Assembly (NCBI GenBank): GCA_911728435.2
Contig: OU452198.1
Location: forward strand, 9,644,001-9,708,000
DNA length: 64,000 bases
Reading direction: 5' to 3'
From: Apoderus coryli
Taxonomy: Eukaryota; Arthropoda; Insecta; Coleoptera; Attelabidae
Positions 44,595 to 54,300 of this stretch are shown one piece after another (position 1 is the stretch's first letter; each line of letters opens with the position of its first letter). Below the pieces are notes generated by a model, which was not told the DNA's origin, did not search any database, and worked only from the letters and a program-made list of their open reading frames with translations. A program made the position numbers and the translations under genes.

Positions 44595-46670
44595 CAGGGT
44601 GGTCCAACGAAAAGTTTGCACCTAGCTTTTCTCTTTTTTTTGTAGTCGAATGCGAAAATGCTCGGACACGTCGATTTTGCTTTTGAGGGGGACACATTTT
44701 AAACATATTTTTCGATCTGTGCCTTTAACCCCCTAGCGGGGGTGAGTAACAACCCTAAAATTTTAAATGGAAAGAGGGGTCTAATGACATATCATTTGAA
44801 AGGACACAAAATTGTCTTTCTAATGATACCCTATTTGTCGAATTTTACTAAAACAGTTAATACGAAAACGACTTTAAAGACATTAAGCCGATAATTTTGG
44901 TATTAATGAGAAATACAAATAAGTTTTAATTATTACGACTGAAAACAACTACAATCATTTACTTTGAAGAAAAACGGGATTTCAAAAACACTATCTTATT
45001 TATCAGAACTAAATTCCTCACTAATCGTTTGCGTTTTTTGTTGAAATAAAAACTGCAGATACGTGTAGGAAAAGAATTTACACCGTTTATTTTAGTCTTT
45101 TCATTGATTCAGTTTGGTTGCTTCTCAAGTTATTTTACTTTTACCGTACAAAATGATTTATTCCATTCTAGAACGAGTTGAAATTGTTAAACTTTATTTT
45201 CAAAATAATAGTAGTGCTAGACTTACGGCTCGCTTATTTAATGAGAGACATCCCGATAAAAATGTGAATGATGTGTACGTTGGCAAGTTAGTTAAAAAGT
45301 TTGTAGATACCGGATCTGTCTGTAATGTAAAACACCAGCCGCAGAAACCGATCAGAAATGAAGCTGTGGAAGTCGCTGTTTTAGGGCATGTTGAAATGGA
45401 TCATAGTCAAAGTACCCGTCAACTAGCTGAAGCCTCAGGTGTCTCCCGTTCGTCCATAATACGAATTTTAAAAGCGTACAAATTTCATCCGTACAAAATC
45501 AAATTAGTACAGGAACTAAATGAGGATGATCCTGATAGAAGGCTGCAATTTTGTGAAGCAATGAGCCAGCGTTTAATTGAAGATCCGCAATTATTATTTA
45601 ACATTTGTTTTTCCGACGAATGCACATTTTATTTGAATGTAGCTGTAAATAGGCACAATTGCCGTTACTGGGATGACAGTAACCCACATTTATTCCGTGA
45701 GGTTCATACCCAGTATCCTCAAAAAATAAACGTCTGGTGTGGCATATTAGGAAATCATATTATAGGACCACTTTTTATTCCTGGAAATTTAACTGGTGAA
45801 GTGTACCTAAACATGCTTGAAGACACAATTGATCCTTTAATAACACAAATAATAGAAGATGACCAAAATCATACTGCTGATCGGCTTTATTTCCAGCAAG
45901 ATGGAGCACCTCCGCACTATGTGGCTCCTGTAAGACAGTTCTTAGATGACCGGTTCCCTGGACGGTGGATTGGAAGGAGGGGCCCAATTGAATGGCCTGC
46001 CAGGTCACCGGATTTATCGCCTTTAGACTTTTTTCTTTGGGGACACTTAAAAAATAAATGTTTTGCCACGAAGCCCGAGTCCATAGAAGATCTTCGCCAA
46101 CGCATTACAGAAGAGTGCAGAAACATAACACCTGATATACTACAAAATGTTAGAAATAGATTTGAACAAAATCTGTATTATTGTATGGAATCAAATGGGT
46201 CACATTTTCAACATTTGTTAATGTAACGTTTTAATAAATCAATTTAACAGCTTGTTTACTTTTTTTACAAAGCAATGTTAAAACTAACAAACATTGGAAT
46301 GTACTAACGATTGCAGGTGTTTTCACTCGCAATAATTAAAACTTATTTGTATTTCTCATTAATACCAAAATTATCGGCTTAATGTCTTTAAAGTCGTTTT
46401 CGTATTAACTGTTTTAGTAAAATTCGACAAATAGGGTATCATTAGAAAGACAATTTTGTGTCCTTTCAAATGATATGTCATTAGACCCCTCTTTCCATTT
46501 AAAATTTTAGGGTTGTTACTCACCCCCGCTAGGGGGTTAAAGGCGCAGATCGAAAAATATGTTTAAAATGTGTCCCCCTCAAAAGCAAAATCGACGTGTC
46601 CGAGCATTTTCGCATTCGACTACAAAAAAAAGAGAAAAGCTAGGTGCAAACTTTTCGTTGGACCACCCTG
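44595..46670 (+). mobile_element. Complete rosa-type (DD41D) mariner, copy 2
   Basis: Same termini as the copy at 25957, flanked by TA (44593-44594, 46671-46672). It lacks 11 bp present in copy 1 near 26318, between ATTT direct repeats, and has a C-to-T change near 44719 in the left repeat. It sits inside the foldback repeat family, whose uninterrupted version is at 20704-20745. Confidence 0.95.
45153..46226 (+). CDS. Mariner transposase, DD41D (rosa lineage), copy 2
   Basis: 357 residues, identical to the protein at 26526 except Gly163Val (FYLNVAVN) and Met329Ile (TPDILQNV). One silent change near 46041 was also seen. The three catalytic Asp residues (155, 250, 292) and the helix-turn-helix region are intact. 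Gly163 lies eight residues after the first catalytic Asp, so activity could differ between copies. It reads through without a stop or frameshift. Confidence 0.93.
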   Translation: MIYSILERVEIVKLYFQNNSSARLTARLFNERHPDKNVNDVYVGKLVKKFVDTGSVCNVKHQPQKPIRNEAVEVAVLGHVEMDHSQSTRQLAEASGVSRSSIIRILKAYKFHPYKIKLVQELNEDDPDRRLQFCEAMSQRLIEDPQLLFNICFSDECTFYLNVAVNRHNCRYWDDSNPHLFREVHTQYPQKINVWCGILGNHIIGPLFIPGNLTGEVYLNMLEDTIDPLITQIIEDDQNHTADRLYFQQDGAPPHYVAPVRQFLDDRFPGRWIGRRGPIEWPARSPDLSPLDFFLWGHLKNKCFATKPESIEDLRQRITEECRNITPDILQNVRNRFEQNLYYCMESNGSHFQHLLM

Positions 46671-46712
46671 TATGTAATTTCATGTTCGTTGCACAATATA
46701 CTCTTTTTTTTT

Positions 46713-47200
46713 GCCAGAGCTGGGATTCGAAACCAGGACCTTCCGCATGCAAGCGCCAATGACTACACTTATACAAATTACTTTATTATATTATAATAGG
46801 AACCAACTACCTAACTTGTAAAATATGAAACAATTTTCTCGAGAACTATGAAGGTAAATTTCAAAAGTAACCTATTGCTGTAAAGCATAAAAAATTCTTT
46901 CAAATGATGTATCACTCGACCTCTACTGTTATTAAAGAATTTGAGGATTGTATCCACCCCTAGCACTGGGCTAAAGCGATATCAACCAAAAACGAATGGG
47001 TTCATCCTAGGACTCCCCCAAACTCATATATACCAGAATTTAGCTCAATTGGTTGAAGCTTTAGGCGCTATCGTGGAAGAATACAGACAGACACACCGAC
47101 AGACAGACTTCCATCCATCTGGAAATAGAATTATTCGTCTCAGGGGACTTCAAAATGGTTACATCAGTCTTTATCTCAATTTTTTTCAGCGCGTTCACAA
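46713..47200 (-). repeat. tRNA-tailed dispersed repeat, copy B
   Basis: Minus strand 46765-46713 carries a tRNA-like 3' half: GGCGCTTGCATGCGGAAGGT, then GGTTTCGAATCC (an RNA polymerase III B-box match) and CCCAGC. The repeat body lies upstream of the tRNA 5' side (46770-47200), opposite to a classical tRNA-headed SINE. It includes CAGACAGACACACCGACAGA microsatellite-like sequence at 47085. Confidence 0.55.
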
Positions 47201-48246
47201 TACCAAAGATTAATGATTAATCTGTGACAATACGCTCCCTATGGGTCGGTAAAGTAAAAGAAATAAAGCTCCTAGATTTTTTGAAAACCGTGAAGTTTTA
47301 CTGCAAATGAAAGACCAACAATCTACTTAGTTTTAAAAAAATCTTTGGTTTTTTTCAATACTCTTTTTGTTGTGACAAAAATCAAGTTTTTTTTTAAACT
47401 CACAAAAATAAAATTTACTCAAAAACGGTAAGGAATCGCACCCTATGTTTTTTATCACAAATAACGTACTCTATAAACTCCTTGAGTTGCTTTAAAAACC
47501 ACGCGTCATGTTTTTTTATAGTCTTAATGACAATTTGAAATTTATTTTTCCAAATTTCACCGTGGACATGCTTTGAATTTTAAAAGTGAGAAGTCGCCCG
47601 AAATTACGATACTATAAAAGTTATTCAAGAAAAACCAATTTTCAGCAGGGTGCCCTATACCACAGCATACATACAGCAAAACGACTATATTGTAGGCACT
47701 TAGAAGTGTGAAAGGTTAAGCTCCGTAATCTTGATTACAGCTAAAGTGCGTATGTACTCGAAAAACCACTCGGGCGAACGGATTCATTGACATGGGCCGT
47801 ACTTAAAGTACACCCAGATACTGATGCTCAGGCTGCTCAGAATATGCGCAGCAGCATACACTCTTAATCATAATTTTGGACAGAGTGATTTTGCTATATG
47901 TATAATGTGCCTATAACTACATAAAGAAGCCCTGTAGGAAAAAATATGTAAACTTGTCATCTTATTTTTTCAAGTTCTATCTGCACCCGAGAGATACCCT
48001 ATACATATATTTTTATTTCATAAAAGTCACACATCATACTTTTTCACTGAAATGTAAGCTGCAGTTAAAAGCTCGTTTATTTTCACTGTGTACATACATA
48101 TATAAAATTACTTAAAATAATAAAAATGGATCAACTACGTTCTGCACCATTAACGTCAAATTATACATTGAAATAAACTCTTTATACAAAAAATGCAACA
48201 TTATAAAGACAAATCACAACACGTATAATTAAAACGAAGATCTAAA
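47201..48246. other. No gene seen; 3' flank of prohibitin-2
   Basis: The stretch 47275-47400 matches the dispersed repeat at 3728. On the minus strand AATAAA at 48081-48076 is a candidate poly(A) signal for the long prohibitin-2 transcript. Confidence 0.5.
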
Positions 48247-48365
48247 CTAATCAAAATTTTTCGGTGAAATTCTATCAGCCGCAAATTGAGATAATTGCAA
48301 TATTGTGACATTGTTACTTTTATCCAAAACATTGTCAAATTTATTTGACGTACTCTCACTAGGAC
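48247..48365 (-). CDS. Phb2: Prohibitin-2 alternative last exon 7
   Basis: If exon 6 is spliced at 48672|48671 (A|GTAAGA) to an acceptor TTATTGCAG before 48365, the Ser codon AG-T is rebuilt and the frame continues [41 protein letters not shown]. The phase fits exactly, giving a 335-residue protein. The added tail is hydrophilic with no domain I recognise. Supported by splice signals and phase only. Confidence 0.65.
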
Positions 48366-51300
48366 CTGCAATAAAAAAACGAAAAATAATTAAAAGTCAA
48401 TCTAGATTTAACTAAAAATATTATTTTTCGTTTTTTTTTTTCTGATTTTGAATTTACAAAAAAATACGTAATGCGATTGTTTTACTTAACTTTTTTATTA
48501 ATTTTACAAATAGCAACAATTGCAAATTTATTTTACAGTATTTCAATTAAAAAAAAAAAGATCATTGTATTTTTACATTGTTTACGACTATATTAGACAA
48601 CACTAGATAATTCAAAAAGTCTTTATTTTTTTATGTTTATATTACTTATATAACAGCGTTTTAGCTCTTACTTTGCAATTTGCTACTCAGGTCATCGAAC
48701 TCTTTATCTGAGATGTTCAACATGAGACTATTGCCACTGAGGTAGACTTTGTTTTGGGAATTAGCAATCTGAAAATAAACATTCAAAAATCAAAATTTTG
48801 GCGTACAAAACAGGTACTGATGCTTTTTTACTTTATTAAGACTCAACACTAAATACCCTGTATTTTTATGAATCTGTCTGTGTGAAAATGGTTAAAAAAT
48901 TTACTTCCACTGAACCTGGTAAAAGTGTAGTAGGGCAATACATAAAATTGGATGATGTAGATTTTAAAAGAAGGTTGCGGATTTCAAAGCCTATAATTCA
49001 ACAGTTATTTGTTTATTATAAACAGCAATAGTTTTTTCACCTAATATATTTAAGGTGACTTTAGGGCCGATACTAGTTTCCTGACTTGTTTTAATTTTTG
49101 ATTAAATGCTGTATGGAATTGGCATAGAACTTCTTGTTTGTTTTATTTTATTTGGAACTGACCTTCGACGAATATGGATCATTTATTTTGTATAACAGAC
49201 TAAGCTACTACAGAGGCCTTAAATTTTAAATGAATGTAGCTACCAACTAAAGATTTTGCACAATTTGCGGAAGTTTGTGTTGTGTAGATCTGATTTTTGA
49301 AGGGTAGGTCTGATGCCTTTATAAAGTCAAACAGGTAAGCTTTTTTAAATAGAAGATAAAAACACACATTGATAGATTTTTTTTCTGTGAAAATTGACCG
49401 TAAGGACATTTAGGAAATTTATTTAACTTCCTTTAAAAACTATTAGGAAAAAGGACAAGTCACGGCAACAAAATCGTGCCCTATACATGGATTTTATAGA
49501 CCTGGTCAAGGCGTTCGATTCTGTTAACTGTGAGGCTCTGTGGAGGATATTGAAGCTCAACGGATGTCCCCAGAAATTCATCCGGATACTTCGACTCCTT
49601 CACGATAACATGAAAGCAACAGTTGACACATCAGCATTCTGGAGGAAACATAAACAACTAGCATTGAGGCCATTATTGTCAGGCACCAGCTGCGATGGAC
49701 TGGCCACGTAATCCGCATGCCAACGGAACGCCTTCCAAAGAGAATGTTTTATTCACAGCTTAAGGTCGCCTCACGAAATCAGGGAGGTACAAAGATGTTC
49801 TTAAGACCAACATGAGGAAGTGTGGCTTAGATGTGCAGAACTGCGGGCAGATCGCGAACGACCGACCGCGATGGCAGCAGTTTTCAAAGGCGTTCATAAT
49901 TTCGACAAATTAAAAGTCCTATTGTTGTTATATGTACAGAAATTGTGGATATAAACTTTTTTCTTCTCAAACTTCTGAACGACAGACTGCAGTTTTCCTT
50001 TGGATGAAAATAGCCATGACTTATGACCTGTAATCACCACACATAAGCTGATACACATCAATTCTTAAAGTTGACTGAATAATGCTGCCAAAAACCTTTC
50101 CGTACTTTACTTCTTTCGAAATTCATTGTAGGTATCACAACTCTACAGCAGCAAAAGTAAACAGCTCGTCACATTTAATAGATTTTTGCAAAACATTATA
50201 ATGAGATAATTTTTCCTGATATACAGAGCTTCGATGTGAAGTCGGCAGAAAATTTTATATTCTCTCGTGGGTAGTTTAAATTGGAAAAATGTTGAAGATT
50301 TTCGGTTATACAAGATGTAGTTTTAGTTCCAATACTTATCGGAATCAGAATAGTCCACATTAAAAAATGTAAACATAATAAAATAAAAAGAGCCCAACAG
50401 GCAGTTTATACACCGAATTTTAAAGACCAAAAAAACCTTCTCAACTCAGTTCAAATACCTTACGCTGTTCCACAAATAAGTTAACTGTGTTACTAAAAGA
50501 ATATTAGTATTCATTATTTTTTTCACTAAACTTACCGTTCTGGCAACGTTTTGTGCTGCCCGAATCTTCCTCAATTTCAAGTAACCTGGATTTCGGCTGA
50601 TCGCTTCACCTAAGTAAGTATTAGTTAAGAAAAACAAAAAACTAATAACAATAAAACATCACAATAGCCTAAACAGCTGAATTATGATATTAATAAGTAA
50701 GAAGGCTGTTATTATACTTTTACTAATGGTGATTTAGTATAAACTACTGATGATATTTTGATCAAATACGAAATACAGTGTGAGATATTTCAAAAATATT
50801 GAATTATATACGAGTTAGCCTGAATCACGCTTAACCCATCTTTTTTTATAAATTTAAATTACTTCTCCTCTTTTCTTTAGCAAAATTGCGCTCGCACTAC
50901 CTCGGCATGGATTCTTAATGCTCAGAATACTTCCAAATCGTTCAAGTACATAATAATCAAACTTAAATTAAATAACCGTCAAGTTCAAAACTGCGCAAAT
51001 TTTATTCTTAAAATGTACGAAACAAAAATGTTTATTCACTTCCCTTCGAAGGTCTTCCAGCTTCGAAAAACGTATCCCTCAAAGAGGTTCCTTCAGCTTG
51101 GGGAATAAATCGTACTATAAACGGAGTGACGAACCTGTTCACCGCCGTATTTTCCAAGAAGTTCGAAGTCTTGGATCACTCATCAAAAGCATTTAAAGCA
51201 CCATCAAAGATGTCATCTTGGAATGAAATGCCAGGACCAACTGGAGGAAGCTGAAACAACTAGCATTGAGGCGATGATTGTCAGATACCAGCTACGATGG

Positions 51301-54300
51301 AGTGGTAACGTAATCCACATGCCAACGGCACGGCTTCCAAAGAGAATTCTTTATTCATAACTAAAGGTCGGCTCACGAAATCAGGGAGGACAGCAAAAGA
51401 AGTACAAGGATGTTCTTAATACCAACAACAACTGAGATCAGATCGCTAACGACCGAGCGAGATGGAGGCGTACCATTTACGACGGTCATCAAGTTTGTGA
51501 AGAGGAGCGTCAACAACATGAGGATGCGAAGAGAAAGCTTCGAAAGGAGAGAAAACACATCGATGTGAGTTGGAATAATTCATAATCGTTAGCGAGTAAA
51601 TGCTGATGATAATGACCCTTTGCAACTCGATCTGTGGCGATTTCATTTATTTTCTACTTTTGGTGAACTTTTTGTCCTGTCGGCAAATCTGGAGACCTCC
51701 AAACGTCGCTCTGATATTTTATTTCAGGCTCGAAGTCACGTATCCCAATTTCATCAATATCGATGATGCAATCCAGGAAGGTTTCGCCTTCATTTTTAAT
51801 AACAATGATCTTGAATTGAATGTATTACCTTGATTAGCCCTAGAACCCTCAAATAATTAAAGATTCTTTTAAGGCAGCATTAATTCAGGTACTTTTTTGT
51901 CACGCCCTATTTCGATAAGAATATAAGCACGTTATTTTATTGTTGAAATCCGATCCGGCTGTTCTCGTTGTCTTGACCAATTTTTGGCATTTTCCCTTTA
52001 ACCGTGTTCTTAAGACTTCGGACTACACACTGCCACTTTGATGAACGGTTAACTTTACCTCCAACGCCGCGCTGTCCATTGTCGGGCAATTCTCTAACTT
52101 AGGAATTACCCTTATAGTAATTATCATAAGATTATGAGAAAATTGTATAAACACGGGGAAAGCTCTGCTAAAGAAAAGAAACGGATGGTTTTTTTTTGTA
52201 TTATTTATGAAATATCCCATATATTATGTAACTACTGCAATGTTTCTAAATTTTATAACCCAAGCAAGACCAAAAAGATTTTTTTTGAATTTAATCAGTG
52301 TATTATGTAGGTACTTACGAAAATTAACTTTAGCATAGTGCAAAAATATTAAGGAAATTTAAAATTTAGTCGCATACCATGCTTTGAAACTTGAGCCTTA
52401 CTATTACCTTAGAATAAGAGGCAATACTACTGTTAAAAAATTGACTCATGTTTAATGATAATAATAATAATTACTAATTCATTTTAAGTTTTACAGTTTT
52501 GTCAAGAGTGTATTTACCCTACACTGTTCAACCTTAATTGCGGTAGGTACATCGCATATACAGGGTGATTCAGCTAAGTGTTTCATTAGAAGTCTTAGGA
52601 GAAAAAATCAATATGTTGATTTGAAACTTTCTACATTTACCTAACAAGGAAAGACCTTCTTTTTAAAATATTTTCAAGATAACGACACTTCCGGTTATAC
52701 CGAAAGTGGATATGAACTTCCTTATCACTTTCACTTGTTGGTACCAATTGGATGGAATTCCATCGCATTGTACTGCAGAATTGAGTAACAAACTCAATAT
52801 TATGTTTGAAGATCGGTGGATTTGCCGTTTAGGTCCGTGGAATTGGCCTGTTAGGTTCCCCGACGAGATAGAATAAAAAATAATGTGTATAAAACACCAA
52901 TTCACACAGGGGAGGAGTTATTAGAAAGGGTTAGGCGTGAATTTGAACAACGACAAAAATCGGCGATCTATAACTCACAAGTTAATAAAAGAGTACCTAC
53001 GTACTAACATGTTAAGTTAACGGAAATCATTCAGAACATTTATTTTAGATTTTTTTATCTGTAACATTTAAAATTTCGAATGTCATAAAACTCCTCAATA
53101 GTCTTCTAAATTTCTTTAGTTTCAGCGACGGTAATTTAATAGTATTATGTGTTATATGTCCTACTAATAACTTGATTGTATTGTCGATACAGATTTGATG
53201 GCGGCGGACTTTTCAACCTACGTAGGCTGCAAGCTGGGACGAAGATTCAATACACGGATGGCAATCTTGTCCTAGCTGACACAGAAGAGGATCTTCAATA
53301 TATACTAAATGCATTTAACAGCCCATGCACGAGTATCGGGCTTGATCTGCAGCCGGTAAATGGTGGTGATGGGGTGCGTCAATTTTATGGCTCGATAATC
53401 GCTCTGTTTGGCCATCTTAGGGTTCACAACGGAAATCCCTGCGTTGGAGTAATTCATACTCGTTAGCGAGTGAATGCTGATGATTGTCGATAGATTTGAA
53501 ATAAATTAAAAAGGTCGAAATGTATGTCTTTCATTTGCATTTTGTCTGATTTATAGTCGACAAGTAGCTCTACGATGTAACTATGTGGCATTTCTGTCAA
53601 TATTTGACGTTTCTGTATACGTAACGTTGACTATGGCGTTTACCTACTAGATGGTGTCTGCAAATTGCGACCCATTATGACAGAAATATGCAAAATTCAA
53701 AATATTGAAGAAATGGCATATTTTAGGTATAGGGAAGTGATAGATAGTAAGCACGTGGTTCAAGCTTAAATTCAATTAAATCTGATGCTCTAAAATTTTG
53801 TATGCTTGAATGAAATAATCATAAAAATATTGATTTTTTTGTAAAAAACGTCCAAAATTTCACAAACAAATTTGTAGAAAAAAATCTGTTAGGTTTAGGT
53901 ATAGGGAATGCTTAACAAAGTGGCCTTTAAATTGTATAGGGAATCTGAAAAAAAATAAAAAATGGGGTCATTCCATTTAAAACAACGAAAAGTAGATGGT
54001 TAACATAAACCCGAAAATAGTGCATCAATATAGAACCTTCCCGATAATACCGAACCCCTAAGTTTCAGAAACATACCTTTTGTAGTTCCGTAGAACTTTG
54101 AATATGCCACTCAGGATGAATCACCCTGTATAATATAATTCAAAAGTACAATTTTTCTTCCTTGGCAGAATCGGTAACAATCATAATCTCGATTCTGGCA
54201 AAAAACTCTTTCATGTGAAATCCATTAAAGGTATTAACTAACATGTTAGCTGCTTGGAAACCAATATTATAATCCACGATTCAAAAAGAAATGAATCCCC

